A stretch of DNA of 40,543 nucleotides from CAZUVM01 sp964623885 (GCA_964623885.1 CAZUVM010000221.1:1-40543), one strand, 5' to 3'; shown: positions 24,626 to 32,963, counted from the first letter of the stretch. Program-made: numbers and translations. Notes: generated by a model from the sequence alone, not told the origin.

Positions 24626-24740
24626 ACCTCAATCCCGCTGCAACAAATCCAGGTCGTAGAGCGCTCTCCTCTGACAAACCGAGCATTCTTGCACGGCAGG
24701 GAAATACTACTCGTTGCCAACCCTCCAGATGCGGCTGGTC

Positions 24741-25160
24741 TCAGCGTAGCTCTTTGCGAACCACAAGCTTGAGGCCGGACCAAACCTCGTTCACAGCGCA
24801 TACCTTTACGTCAACAAAGCCTAGGGGGAGCGCGAATTCGCGCACTGTATCTTCGGTCACAGTCGTGGGCACTTTGGATGACTTCTTGGGCCATGAAACC
24901 CAGACAGCCGCTTCGGGCTTGAGTCGCTTACGCAGGCTGCTCAGGTGCTTAGCAAGATCTTCACGATGGGTGACGAAAATCTGGGCTATATCAGTAGCTA
25001 TGCTCGGGCGGGTTTGGAACACAACGTCGCGAGGAATTGGTTCAAGCAGATCTATGTAGCCCTCGGGAGCATCGATGAGCGCCACACGACTGGCCTCTTT
25101 GAAGCCAAGTTTTGCAGCGAGGGACGTGCCCGAATATCCGGCTGGAGCGCGGCTTTGCAT
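24741..25160 (-). CDS. DUF3052-family protein
   Basis: This 139-aa cytoplasmic protein matches the DUF3052 pattern: AGYSGTSLAAKLGFKEASRVALIDAPEGYIDLL at the N-terminus, IAQIFVTHREDLAKHLSSLRKRLKP in the middle, and VWVSWPKKSSKVPTTVTEDTVREFALPLGFVDVKVCAV near the end. The family often occurs near signalling genes, but its biochemical role is not known. The ATG at 25160 lies 12 bp after the stop of the secretin-N-like gene on the same strand, so the two are probably one transcript. tRNA-Leu lies just beyond its 3' end. Confidence 0.85.
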   Translation of the reverse strand: MQSRAPAGYSGTSLAAKLGFKEASRVALIDAPEGYIDLLEPIPRDVVFQTRPSIATDIAQIFVTHREDLAKHLSSLRKRLKPEAAVWVSWPKKSSKVPTTVTEDTVREFALPLGFVDVKVCAVNEVWSGLKLVVRKELR

Positions 25161-25172
25161 GAGGCTCCCCGG

Positions 25173-26408
25173 CTATTTGGAAACTGCGCGCGTCAGTTTC
25201 AGATCCGCGCCACCGGGTTGCGGAAGTACCGTCAAATCATTCCAGGCCAGGAGCAAGTCCAATGCGTAAAGGCCTTCAGCTGGCGTAAGCGGCGTGCTAT
25301 TCGCGAGCATCAGACGAAGGTCAGGCAATTGGTCGTCGGCGACAACCGGTTGACCGCACAAACTTTTGTACAGCGCGACAATTTCCAGCGTTCCGGTCCC
25401 ACGCAGGTTTACAGTCCAGGCGGGGAGCGGTTTTTTGTCGACGATCGGGTGAACGGGCATGGTGCGGCTTAACAGGGCCGCCGCTTTTCCGCTTTGGGCG
25501 GCGGGAACGATCAGGAGGAACTTTTCCCCGACAGGCTTCAGCGAAAGGTCGTTCAACGCGAGGATCATATTGAAAGCATAAAGAGCTTCCGTCCGAGACA
25601 CGCGGTTGCCGGTCCGCAACCAAACACTGGCCGGCGGCAGCGTTGCGGGGCGCAGGAGGGTGCGGCTGGCCAGTTCCTGATAAATCATCAATACCTGGGA
25701 AAGATCGGCACCGAGAAAATTGATGAAGCCGGGCGGAAGCGTTTCTTCTTCTGTGGAATTGGCTGGGGCTTTGGCGTCGGTATCCGCCCTCGAATTGTTC
25801 CGCTCAGACCCGGCCTGCAGCATCGCCGCCAGGTCCCATGATTCGGGAGTGATTTTGGGCCGGTCGGCTTGGGTGATTACCAGGGCAAATTTGCCTTTCT
25901 CGGTTTGAACCAAAATCCCTTTTTCGGCCAGCGCCTTTTCGATGCCGGCAGCCAGTTCTCCTTCATCGCGAGCTGCGGGGATTTGCAGATCCACTCGAAA
26001 CGGAGGCAAGGACGGGGACGGAATCATCGTATGCCCAGTGAGGAGCTGGTAGAGGTATAGGACCGGGCCGCCGGCTTGCTCGAGCCGCAGCGATGCCGCC
26101 GGCCGGGCTGACGTGCCGGGATTGGAATTCGACACAGTCGAGGAGAAGGTCAGCTCATTGAAAGTTCCCGCGTTGTGGACCTCGACCTTGGCGGCAACCG
26201 GGTCGATCTTGATCACCGAGAGCCGTCCCGAACTTTGGCCCTCCGAAAGCAGGAGCTGACGCGAAGGCTGGGCCGGATCTTCGAACAGGGCGTATGCATT
26301 GGTCGAATAGGCCAGAATGCCTGAGAGCCGGAGATTGAGCACGGAATCCGCAGCCGTTACAGCCAGACCATACCCGACGAGCGCAGTAAACAGCAGATGC
26401 TTTTTCAT
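25173..26408 (-). CDS. Exported protein with GspC-like segment and three secretin-N-like repeats
   Basis: From the ATG at 26408 this is 411 aa, with a signal peptide MKKHLLFTALVGYGLAVTAA. Residues about 22-80 (LNLRLSGILAYSTNAYALF, QLLLSEGQSSGRLSVIKIDP) resemble the homology region of GspC-type secretion proteins. Three degenerate repeats follow at about 110-180, 228-302 and 330-406, each of the form 'hydrophobic..V..lY..L.......LP......L......A..AL...L...l......k.llv', for example FINFLGADLSQVLMIYQEL and WTVNLRGTGTLEIVALYKSL. These resemble secretin N0/N1 or STN-type domains, yet the beta-barrel secretin domain is absent. The open frame extends 50 codons upstream without protein-like sequence. 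A pilus or secretion accessory role is inferred. Confidence 0.7.
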   Translation of the reverse strand: MKKHLLFTALVGYGLAVTAADSVLNLRLSGILAYSTNAYALFEDPAQPSRQLLLSEGQSSGRLSVIKIDPVAAKVEVHNAGTFNELTFSSTVSNSNPGTSARPAASLRLEQAGGPVLYLYQLLTGHTMIPSPSLPPFRVDLQIPAARDEGELAAGIEKALAEKGILVQTEKGKFALVITQADRPKITPESWDLAAMLQAGSERNNSRADTDAKAPANSTEEETLPPGFINFLGADLSQVLMIYQELASRTLLRPATLPPASVWLRTGNRVSRTEALYAFNMILALNDLSLKPVGEKFLLIVPAAQSGKAAALLSRTMPVHPIVDKKPLPAWTVNLRGTGTLEIVALYKSLCGQPVVADDQLPDLRLMLANSTPLTPAEGLYALDLLLAWNDLTVLPQPGGADLKLTRAVSK

Positions 26409-26602
26409 GCAGATAAAATTCGGTTCAAGGCGGATGAAAGCGTCCGTTTCAGAATAAAAAAGTAATGGCGAGTATCGATCCGCGTGGCAACAACAAAGAG
26501 TATGCGTCAAATCCCCACATTGACGCTGGTGAGACGACAGGTTAATTGTGTGTGTCATAACGCCGCTCGGTTTCGGGGTGGGCGTGTCGACGGGCTCAGG
26601 GA

Positions 26603-26719
26603 TTAAAGCTCCGGCACGTTAATGTAGCCCGAGCCGGCACCGGCTTTCTCCAGGCTCATCCTGGGCACAGGAAACGGCGAATCCCGGATGCGAAGACGTG
26701 TGAAGCACTGATTAAGCAT
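26603..26719 (-). CDS. Possible 38-aa small ORF in the divergent region before mlaE
   Basis: The interval 26409-26717 separates a minus-strand gene from mlaE. It contains an ATG (26719-26717) opening 38 codons to a TAA, reading through FTRLRIRDSPFPVPRM and EKAGAGSGYINVPEL. The last part looks protein-like, but the same DNA forms hairpins (CCAGG/CCTGG near 26652-26666 and GCCGG/CCGGC near 26632-26644). It has no Shine-Dalgarno and no known family. It may be a decayed gene end, a repeat, or chance. Nothing else is seen in this gap. Confidence 0.2.
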   Translation of the reverse strand: MLNQCFTRLRIRDSPFPVPRMSLEKAGAGSGYINVPEL

Positions 26720-27464
26720 GTTCGAAAATATAGGCGAGATGGTGATTTTGTTTTGGCGCACGTTGCTGGCGCTGCCGGCGACGTGGCGTCAGCGACAGAA
26801 AGTGTTCGAGCAGTTCTTCGAAATCGGCAATGCCAGCCTGCTGATGGTCTGCATCCTTTCATTCTTCATCGGCGGCGTCATCGCGCTGCAAACCGGACCG
26901 GTGCTGGTGGACAATGGCCTCGCCAGCGCGGTTGGCGGGGTGGTGGGCATTGCCATCTGCAAGGAATTGGCCCCGGTAATGATGTCGATACTGATTGCCG
27001 GCCGCATCGGGTCGGCGATGGCGGCCGAAATCGGTTCGATGCGCGTGTACCAGGAAATCGACGCTCTGCGCACGATGAACATTAATCCAATCCACTACCT
27101 GGTGCTGCCTCGGTTGGTGGCCATTGCGGTGGCGCTTCCGCTGCTGGTGATTTTCGCCGTCCTGGTGGCATGGCTGGGCGGCGCATTCGTTTCGATGGCC
27201 AACAACCGGATTGATATCGCAATCGCCGGCTTCTTCAGCCAACTGCGAAACGTGGTCCAAATGAAGGACGTGGTTAACGGCGTGTTCAAAAGCTTCATCT
27301 TCGCTTGGATAATCGGAGTCGTGTCCTGCCATCAGGGGCTGGTCACCATCGGAGGTCCGCGTGGCATTGGCCGCTCGGTGACCAAGGCCGTAGTTAACTC
27401 CATCGTGCTGATTGTCATTTTCGATTACCTGCTCACCCGGGTTCTGCTCCGGGGCGCGGATTAG
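26718..27464 (+). CDS. mlaE: MlaE-type ABC transporter permease
   Basis: MlaE is the inner-membrane permease of the Mla lipid-transport complex, which moves phospholipids between the outer and inner membranes. The 248-aa protein has about five to six hydrophobic segments (LLMVCILSFFIGGVIAL, VGGVVGIAICKEL, LVAIAVALPLLVIFAVLVAWLGG, SFIFAWIIGVVSC, VNSIVLIVIFDYLL). The family signature ELAPVMMSILIAGRIGSAMAAEIGSM, which contacts the ATPase and MlaD helices, is intact, as is EIDALRTMNINP. The mlaF gene starts 3 bp after the stop, showing an operon. No mlaB or mlaC lies alongside, so the complex is a reduced EFD form here. Confidence 0.95.
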   Translation: MFENIGEMVILFWRTLLALPATWRQRQKVFEQFFEIGNASLLMVCILSFFIGGVIALQTGPVLVDNGLASAVGGVVGIAICKELAPVMMSILIAGRIGSAMAAEIGSMRVYQEIDALRTMNINPIHYLVLPRLVAIAVALPLLVIFAVLVAWLGGAFVSMANNRIDIAIAGFFSQLRNVVQMKDVVNGVFKSFIFAWIIGVVSCHQGLVTIGGPRGIGRSVTKAVVNSIVLIVIFDYLLTRVLLRGAD

Positions 27465-27467
27465 GAG

Positions 27468-28223
27468 ATGAGCACCGAAACTCCTCATGCCCAGGGCGTC
27501 AGTGTTGAGGTCCGCCAGTTGCACAAAAGCTTCAACGGCCACGAAGTGCTTAAGGACATCAACTTCGAGGTGCGTCCGGGAGAGATTTTCGTTCTCATGG
27601 GGCCCAGCGGCAGCGGCAAATCCGTGCTGCTTAAGCACGTGATCGGATTGGAAGAACCCGATAGCGGCGAAATCCTGATTGACGGGAAGTCCATCCAGTC
27701 AGCCGATGTCATGGATCAATATCGACTTGCCATGGTGTTCCAATCCGGCGCGCTGTTGAATTCCCTCACCGTCGGCGAAAATGTGGGCTTATACCTGGCC
27801 GAGCACCGATTGAAATCACCCGAAGAAATCGAACGAATTGTGAATGAAAAGCTCGAGGTCGTGGGCTTGAAAGACACGGCCGATAAAATGCCGAGCGAGC
27901 TCTCAGGCGGCATGAAGAAACGGGTCGCAATCGCCCGCGCTCTGGTCATCGAGCCGCAATTGATTCTGTATGACGAACCAACCAGCGAGCTCGACCCGCT
28001 TTCTTCGGTCGTTGTTGCCGAAGAAATTGTCAAGCTCAACGAGCGGATCCAAGTGACCTCATTAGTAGTGTCGCACGATCGCGACCTGGCGTTCGGTGTG
28101 GCCGACCGTGTGGCAGTGATCAACGAGGGTAAGATACTCACGATCGGCAAACCCGAAGAGGTCAAACACACGACTGATCCGCTGGTGCAGCATTTTCTTA
28201 ACGCCACTTTCAAACGGCCCTGA
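27468..28223 (+). CDS. mlaF: MlaF-type ABC transporter ATPase
   Basis: This 251-aa protein is the ATP-hydrolysing subunit that powers MlaE. Walker A is GPSGSGKS (45-52), the Q-loop is MVFQSGALLNSLTVGENVG, the ABC signature is LSGGMKKR (145-152), and Walker B LILYDEPTSELDP (165-177) is followed by VVSHDRDL. The SGALLNSLTVGENV segment and the GGMKKR signature are typical of MlaF/Ttg2A rather than other importers. Walker B carries 'SEL' where 'SGL' is usual. AGGAG in front of the ATG overlaps the mlaE stop, so translation is probably coupled. Confidence 0.96.
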   Translation: MSTETPHAQGVSVEVRQLHKSFNGHEVLKDINFEVRPGEIFVLMGPSGSGKSVLLKHVIGLEEPDSGEILIDGKSIQSADVMDQYRLAMVFQSGALLNSLTVGENVGLYLAEHRLKSPEEIERIVNEKLEVVGLKDTADKMPSELSGGMKKRVAIARALVIEPQLILYDEPTSELDPLSSVVVAEEIVKLNERIQVTSLVVSHDRDLAFGVADRVAVINEGKILTIGKPEEVKHTTDPLVQHFLNATFKRP

Positions 28224-28232
28224 ATCGATTAA

Positions 28233-28241
28233 TGTTATAAT
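28233..28241 (+). promoter_or_regulatory. Extended -10 promoter candidate inside the mla operon
   Basis: TGTTATAAT is a perfect extended -10 (TGnTATAAT) in the 50-bp gap between mlaF and mlaD. A start near 28248 would give a roughly 26-base leader with AAAAAGAG before the mlaD ATG. The -35 region has no TTGACA match, which extended -10 promoters tolerate. It may allow extra mlaD expression. Confidence 0.45.
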
Positions 28242-28273
28242 TGGCCCTGAATTGAGCAAAAAAGAGATCGCAT

Positions 28274-29266
28274 ATGAAAAACTCGCTGGAAACTCGGTTA
28301 GGCATTTTCGTGGCATTGGCGGTAATCGCGGCGGTTCTGATCCTGGAGGTGGTGCACGGCCCGGTAAGCCTGCAGCATGGCCTGCAGGTAAAAGCGTTGT
28401 TCAACAACGTGCAGGATCTCAAGGAAGGGGACCGTGTCAAAATGGCCGGGGTCGAAATCGGCCGGATCGAACAAATCGGGTTGGACGAAACAAACAACAA
28501 AGTGGTCGTGTTTATGCGATTGCGACCCAAGGTCGGCAGCACCAAACTGGAGGTCCACACCGACAGCACGGCCACGATCAAGTTCACAGGGTTGATGGGC
28601 CAGAGTTTTGTTTCGCTTACGTTTGGTTCGCCGTCGGCGCCGCTCGCCAACGATGGCACGGTCCTGGCCTCCACGGAACAACCTGACATCAGCGCGATGA
28701 TCGCCAAAATGAGCGACGTCGCTGACAACGTGAAGAACCTGACGCAAAGCTTTACTGGCGATAAAATCGATAATCTGCTGGGGCCATTCACGGATTTTCT
28801 CAAAGCCAACCAGGTGCCGCTTACGGCGACCATCGCCAACTTCCAGGCGGTTTCGAGCCAAATTGCCCAAGGCAAAGGGACCGTGGGCAAGCTGATCTAT
28901 GACGATAGCTTGTATCAATCAGCGATGAACACCGTTACCGGCCTGCGTGAAACGACCGATGAAATAAAGGCAACCGTCGCCGAAGCGAAGAAAACGGTCG
29001 AACACGTGAATGCTGGTGAGGGCACGGTGGGGATGTTGCTGCATGACGACGCGCTTTACCGCGAGACCACGGCGTCCATGATGAACCTCAAGGAGATTCT
29101 TGAGAAAATCAATCAGGGGCAGGGCACGGTCGGCAAGATCATTAACGACCAGGAGTTGTATAAGAACGCCAAGCTGACGCTGCAAAAGCTCGACAAAGCG
29201 ACCGAAGGCCTGGAAGACCAGGGGCCGCTCAGTGTCATGGGCATTCTGGTGAACAAGTTCTTCTGA
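28274..29266 (+). CDS. mlaD: MlaD-type MCE-domain protein with three GTVG repeats
   Basis: MlaD anchors in the inner membrane and forms a ring through which lipids pass to MlaEF. The 330-aa protein starts with an N-terminal transmembrane helix (about residues 8-28). One MCE domain follows (about 38-118: VKALFNNVQDLKEGDRVKMAGVEIGRI, then KFTGLMGQSFVSLTFG). A long helical tail then carries three repeats of the form 'G.GTVG.l..D..LY' at about 200-217, 248-263 and 282-297. E. coli MlaD is about 183 aa, so this one has an extended C-terminus that may form a longer helical tube or periplasmic bridge. It ends only 6 bp before the convergent rlmI gene. Confidence 0.93.
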   Translation: MKNSLETRLGIFVALAVIAAVLILEVVHGPVSLQHGLQVKALFNNVQDLKEGDRVKMAGVEIGRIEQIGLDETNNKVVVFMRLRPKVGSTKLEVHTDSTATIKFTGLMGQSFVSLTFGSPSAPLANDGTVLASTEQPDISAMIAKMSDVADNVKNLTQSFTGDKIDNLLGPFTDFLKANQVPLTATIANFQAVSSQIAQGKGTVGKLIYDDSLYQSAMNTVTGLRETTDEIKATVAEAKKTVEHVNAGEGTVGMLLHDDALYRETTASMMNLKEILEKINQGQGTVGKIINDQELYKNAKLTLQKLDKATEGLEDQGPLSVMGILVNKFF

Positions 29267-29272
29267 TCGCGA

Positions 29273-30463
29273 TCACGTTATCGCCAGATAAATCGCCTTC
29301 AAATACTCTGCTTCCTTAAAGTTGGCCGGGTGGTCGGCTGGTTGCGCCGTTGTTTCCAGTTCATTAAAAGTCCGGCGTGACTCTGTAGCTGCCTTCCTGA
29401 CGGTGAGAAAAAACTCTTCGGCGCTGACATGAGCCGAACACGAACAGGCGACCAGGATGCCATTGCGCGATAAGCGAGCAATGGCCAGCGATGCAAGACG
29501 CGTATAAGCGCGAACGGCTCCCGCCCTTTCTTCCTCTCTTTTGGCCAACGAAGGTGGATCAAGAATGAACAGATCGAACCGGCGATCCGGAGAGGCCGCC
29601 AACCACTCGAAAGCATCGGCCTGAATCTGTTCGTGACAGCCGCTCTCCTTTGACCTGGTCGAATAATTTAATTTAAAATTCCGTTTTGCGGCTGCGAGCG
29701 CGTGCGCGCTGATATCCAGATCGGTGACTGATTTTGCGCCGCCGCGCACGGCGTATACGGAGAAGCCGCCTGAGAAGCTGAAGGCATTAAGCACGGCTCG
29801 GTCAGAGGCCAGCGTTTCGACCTTGCGCCGGTTCTCGCGCTGATCCAGAAAGAAGCCGGTTTTTTGTCCGCGCAGCACGTCCGCCTCGAACCGCAGGCCC
29901 GATTCGCGGAACTCCACCGGACCCATAAGCGGCGGTCCGTACAGCACGCTGCCGTCCTTTGCGGTTGCGGAAGAAACATTCCGGCTGAGCCGAAGCACCA
30001 TCCGCTGCGCCCTGGCCTGCAACCGGATAAGACTGGAAATCTCTCCCAGTCGCGGCAACCACGCCGCCGTATACAGCTTCAAAACCAGCGTATCTCCGTA
30101 ACGGTCGAGCACCAGACCGGGCCAGCCATCGCTCTCACCGTGGATCAACCGATATCCGGTTGTTTGCTCGTCAAATAACCCCTTTCTCCGCGCCAGGGTC
30201 GATTCCAACCTCTGGGTCCACCACGCTGAATCGATCGTTTGCGGTTTTCCCGCGTGGAGCACCCGCAGTCGAATTGGTGAATTCGGATCATACAGTCCGA
30301 CCGCCAGGAATCGGTCTGCCTTGTCATAAACTATACCGAGTTCGCCGGCCGCGGCCTCCCGATTCTGGGTCTTGATGCTATCACCAAATAACCAGGGATG
30401 GCCCGCGCGCAGCTTGGCCTCAGCCGGACCGGTTACTCGCAGCCGAAGACGGGGCTGGCTCAT
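29273..30463 (-). CDS. rlmI: RlmI-like 23S rRNA m5C methyltransferase
   Basis: RlmI methylates C1962 of 23S rRNA at carbon 5 using SAM. The 396-aa protein has an N-terminal PUA domain (about residues 6-75, with HPWLFGDSI and GELGIVYD), a central EEHEE-like region (GESDGWPGLVLDRYGDTLVLKLY), and a Rossmann domain. Motifs are KTGFFLDQRENR (201-212), the SAM-binding LNAFSFSGGFSVYA (225-238), FDLFILDPPSL (296-306) and the catalytic CSCS (340-343). The start codon overlaps the stop of the sensor-kinase gene by 4 bp, so it is probably co-transcribed with the two-component genes, an unusual partnership. Confidence 0.93.
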   Translation of the reverse strand: MSQPRLRLRVTGPAEAKLRAGHPWLFGDSIKTQNREAAAGELGIVYDKADRFLAVGLYDPNSPIRLRVLHAGKPQTIDSAWWTQRLESTLARRKGLFDEQTTGYRLIHGESDGWPGLVLDRYGDTLVLKLYTAAWLPRLGEISSLIRLQARAQRMVLRLSRNVSSATAKDGSVLYGPPLMGPVEFRESGLRFEADVLRGQKTGFFLDQRENRRKVETLASDRAVLNAFSFSGGFSVYAVRGGAKSVTDLDISAHALAAAKRNFKLNYSTRSKESGCHEQIQADAFEWLAASPDRRFDLFILDPPSLAKREEERAGAVRAYTRLASLAIARLSRNGILVACSCSAHVSAEEFFLTVRKAATESRRTFNELETTAQPADHPANFKEAEYLKAIYLAIT

Positions 30464-31878
30464 GACGCCGGCAATCGCACCGTGAACTCCGAACCCTGGT
30501 CGGGTTTGCTGGCAACGGTGACCCGGCCGCCATGGGCCTCTACCACAGCTTTCACCAGGCTCAAACCCAGACCCAATCCGCGTTGGGATCGGCTTTTATC
30601 GCCGCGATAAAGCCGCGCCCAGATTTTGTCCTGCTCGTCCGCAGGGATGCCGATGCCTGAATCGCTGAACACAGCAATGGCCTGGCCGTTCTCGCAGCGA
30701 ATGCCGATGCTGATGGCGCCGCCTTCCGGCGTGTACTTGATGGCGTTATCCAATAAATTCGCGAAGACCTGGCGCATCCGGGTTCGATCTACGGACGCCA
30801 GGCATGGAGCGGGCAACTCCGCGGTCACTTTCAATTTCTTTTCTTCGGCAACGTATTCGTAAAGCTCGACGACCTCGCGAGCGAGCTGGCAAAGGTCCAC
30901 CGGTTCGCGCTGGAGCCGCATCATGCCGGTTTCCGCTTCGGTAATATCCATCAGGGTATTGAGCATGCTAAGCACCCGGTCGGATTCCTCCACGCAATCG
31001 GCCAATGCTTCTTGAGCGGCGCCGGGCGGAGCTTCCGGTGCCAGCGCCACCTCCGCCGTAGCACGGAAGCGAGCCAGCGGCGTGCGCAAGTCGTGGGCGA
31101 CGTTGTCGAGCGACTGGCGCATGGCGCGAATGAGCGTTTCGTTTTTGTCCAGTAAACCGTTGAACAGCCGCACCAGCTCGCCCAACTCATCTTCGGATTG
31201 TCGGGCCGGTACCCGGGCGTCGAAGCGACCGGTTCGAATAATGGATTGGGCCGTAACGACAATCTGACGGATCGGCTGCAGCGACCGATGGGCGAAGAAT
31301 GCGCCGGCCAGGAAACTCAGAACGACAGTGACACTGCCGCTGATCAAGAAACTGCGACGAATCGGCACCAGGATGGCTTCGCGACTGTTGGTCGTGCGCC
31401 CAATTTGCAGAACCGTGCCGTTCGGGAATTGCCAGGACGCGCTAATTAAGTCGCGCTCTGCGTTCAGTGGGAAACGGATGAACCGTTGCTTTAGCAAACC
31501 GCCAAAGCCGGGGACGTCCTCAAAAGGCGTGACCCAATCCGGTGGGGCGCTGACAATTGTCCTGATTCCGGTGAAACCGTTCACGAGACGCACGAGCATT
31601 GTTTTTTGCACCTGTGCCGGCTGGATGTGGATCCAATCGCGAAGACCGCCGCCCCCGCCATTTTGATATGCCAACGCCGCTTCCTTAAGCTGCCCTTCCA
31701 GTACCTCGCGGTCTTTGCTGCCGATCGCCGCGGCCAGCAAATAGTAGGCGAGGGCAAACAACGCCGCGGTGCTGATCAGGAAGATGAACGCGTACCAGAG
31801 GCCCAGCCGCACGCCCAGGTTCCGGGTCAGTCCGGCCAATGGCCATGTTGCCACAGGAGAATTCGGATCAGATTTCAT
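30460..31878 (-). CDS. HAMP sensor histidine kinase of an OmpR-type two-component system
   Basis: From the ATG at 31878 the protein has 472 aa. Transmembrane helices at about residues 25-48 and 177-196 enclose a periplasmic sensor loop of about 125 residues without a recognised fold. A HAMP linker follows (RSLQPIRQIVVTAQSI, DELGELVRLFNGLLD). The phosphoacceptor is His262 in NVAHDLRTPLARF. The ATPase domain shows FANLLDNAIKYTPEGG, FSDSGIGIP and RGLGLGLSLVKAVVEAHGG. The architecture matches CusS/QseC-type kinases. The frame can start 15 codons earlier, but that N-terminus is only Arg-rich sequence. The cognate regulator lies upstream, 128 bp away, and rlmI overlaps the 3' end. The stimulus is unknown; nearby degP suggests envelope stress. 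Confidence 0.93.
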   Translation of the reverse strand: MKSDPNSPVATWPLAGLTRNLGVRLGLWYAFIFLISTAALFALAYYLLAAAIGSKDREVLEGQLKEAALAYQNGGGGGLRDWIHIQPAQVQKTMLVRLVNGFTGIRTIVSAPPDWVTPFEDVPGFGGLLKQRFIRFPLNAERDLISASWQFPNGTVLQIGRTTNSREAILVPIRRSFLISGSVTVVLSFLAGAFFAHRSLQPIRQIVVTAQSIIRTGRFDARVPARQSEDELGELVRLFNGLLDKNETLIRAMRQSLDNVAHDLRTPLARFRATAEVALAPEAPPGAAQEALADCVEESDRVLSMLNTLMDITEAETGMMRLQREPVDLCQLAREVVELYEYVAEEKKLKVTAELPAPCLASVDRTRMRQVFANLLDNAIKYTPEGGAISIGIRCENGQAIAVFSDSGIGIPADEQDKIWARLYRGDKSRSQRGLGLGLSLVKAVVEAHGGRVTVASKPDQGSEFTVRLPAS

Positions 31879-31895
31879 GCGTGGTCCGTTCGGCC

Positions 31896-31974
31896 TTCTC
31901 CTCCTCGTCCTCGAACAACCCACTTAGTCGCAACATTGACGGGCGAGAACGAGAAAGAGGACGAGGACGAAGAA
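31896..31974. repeat. CTC/GAG-rich inverted and tandem repeat between response regulator and kinase genes
   Basis: A pyrimidine stretch, TTCTCCTCCTCGTCCTCG (31896-31913), is approximately inverted by a purine stretch of GAGAAC and GAGGAC units (31943-31974). The two could form an mRNA hairpin between the regulator and kinase genes that tunes kinase expression. It fills most of the 128-bp spacer. Confidence 0.55.
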
Positions 31975-32006
31975 AAGCGCAGCGCGGAGTTCATACCCAT
32001 CGACGC

Positions 32007-32675
32007 TCAAGCCGCGCGCAGGACGTAGCCCACGCCGCGCATCGTATGAATCATCGCTTTATCCTGATCGACCTTGCTGCGCAACCGGTGCACGAGAACA
32101 TCGACGACATTGGTTTGCGGGTCGAAGCTGTAATCGAAAATGTGCTCGAGAATCATCGTCTTAGTCACAGGTCGATTGGCATGTCGCATGAGGTATTCGA
32201 GCAAAGCGAACTCCCGCGGCTGCAATTCAATCCGTTGATCCGCCCGGCGGACTTCGCGGGTGAGCAAATCCAGAGTCAGATCGCCCACGGTCAGGCGCGT
32301 CGGCTCCGGAGTTTGGGTTGCCCGGCGGATGAGTGCCTGGAGCCGCGCCAGTAATTCGGAGAACGCGAATGGTTTGGTGAGATAGTCATCACCGCCGGAT
32401 TGTAGACCGCGCACCCGATCATCGACGGTGGCTTTGGCGCTGAGAATGAGGACTGGCAGGCGAAGATTCTCCGCGCGCAATTTTTGGATCAGGGATAGCC
32501 CGTCCAATTTGGGCAGCATCAAATCGACCACCGCCGAATCGTAAGCAATGGTCTGAGCGCGAAACAACCCGTCTTCGCCGTCCGCAGCATGGTCCACGGC
32601 ATACCCGCTCTGTTTGAGCCCGTTGACGACAAATGAGGCTATCTTCTTGTCATCTTCAACCACCAGGATGCGCAT
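32007..32675 (-). CDS. OmpR/PhoB-family response regulator
   Basis: This 222-aa DNA-binding regulator has a receiver domain (residues 1-118) with acidic pocket ILVVEDD (Asp8-Asp9), phosphoacceptor Asp51 in VVDLMLP, and Lys101 in DYLTKPFAF. A winged-helix effector domain follows (about 128-222: LTVGDLTLDLLTREVRR, FALLEYLMRHANRPVTKTMILEHIF, VDVLVHRLRSKVD, MIHTMRGVGYVL). The ATG at 32675 gives the standard MRILVVEDD start; the frame runs 13 codons further up. It precedes its kinase on the minus strand. The upstream degP gene ends in a clear terminator, so this operon has its own promoter, probably within the repeat-containing 32676-33118 region. Confidence 0.95.
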   Translation of the reverse strand: MRILVVEDDKKIASFVVNGLKQSGYAVDHAADGEDGLFRAQTIAYDSAVVDLMLPKLDGLSLIQKLRAENLRLPVLILSAKATVDDRVRGLQSGGDDYLTKPFAFSELLARLQALIRRATQTPEPTRLTVGDLTLDLLTREVRRADQRIELQPREFALLEYLMRHANRPVTKTMILEHIFDYSFDPQTNVVDVLVHRLRSKVDQDKAMIHTMRGVGYVLRAA

Positions 32676-32777
32676 AATCCAGTTCGAGCTTCCCAGAATT
32701 CCCACGCCGCGCAAGTTTCAACGACCCGCTTTATGGCGGATGGCCACCTCAAATTGTAGATCCAGAAACTGCAAATT

Positions 32778-32799
32778 CCCCTCACCCCGGCCCTCTCCC
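32778..32799. repeat. Partial copy of repeat family A
   Basis: CCCTCACCCCGGCCCTCTCC resembles one arm of the palindromic repeats at 7925-7966 and 9748-9788. It lacks the GATGGGG core. It lies in the upstream region of the response regulator gene. Confidence 0.45.
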
Positions 32800-32828
32800 A
32801 AAGCCGGAACGATTCAATAGAAGGGACC

Positions 32829-32963
32829 GCGCCCGCCTCGGGCGCAGCGGTGGCGCCTCCGCCAACCGCATTCCCGCTTCGTCATTTCTACTCACTATTT
32901 GGTGAGCTTGGGCTGATACGAGACAACCGGCGAGGGCGCCGGTTGGCAGCGCCCGAGGCGGGC
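32829..32963. mobile_element. MITE-like inverted-repeat element of about 135 bp
   Basis: GCGCCCGCCTCGGGCGC (32829-32845) is exactly inverted at 32947-32963. Each arm is itself partly palindromic, and the flanking bases GGACC and GCTCC extend the symmetry loosely. Internal GCCAACCG and CGGTTGGC add further pairing. It encodes nothing recognisable. It lies within the gene-free stretch 32676-33118, together with the degP terminator, so insertion may have shaped expression of the downstream two-component genes. Confidence 0.6.

Noticed and set aside
24626..24740. tRNA-Leu 3' end as an integration site
   Set aside because: There is no integrase, no direct repeat of the tRNA 3' end and no change in gene character beside it.
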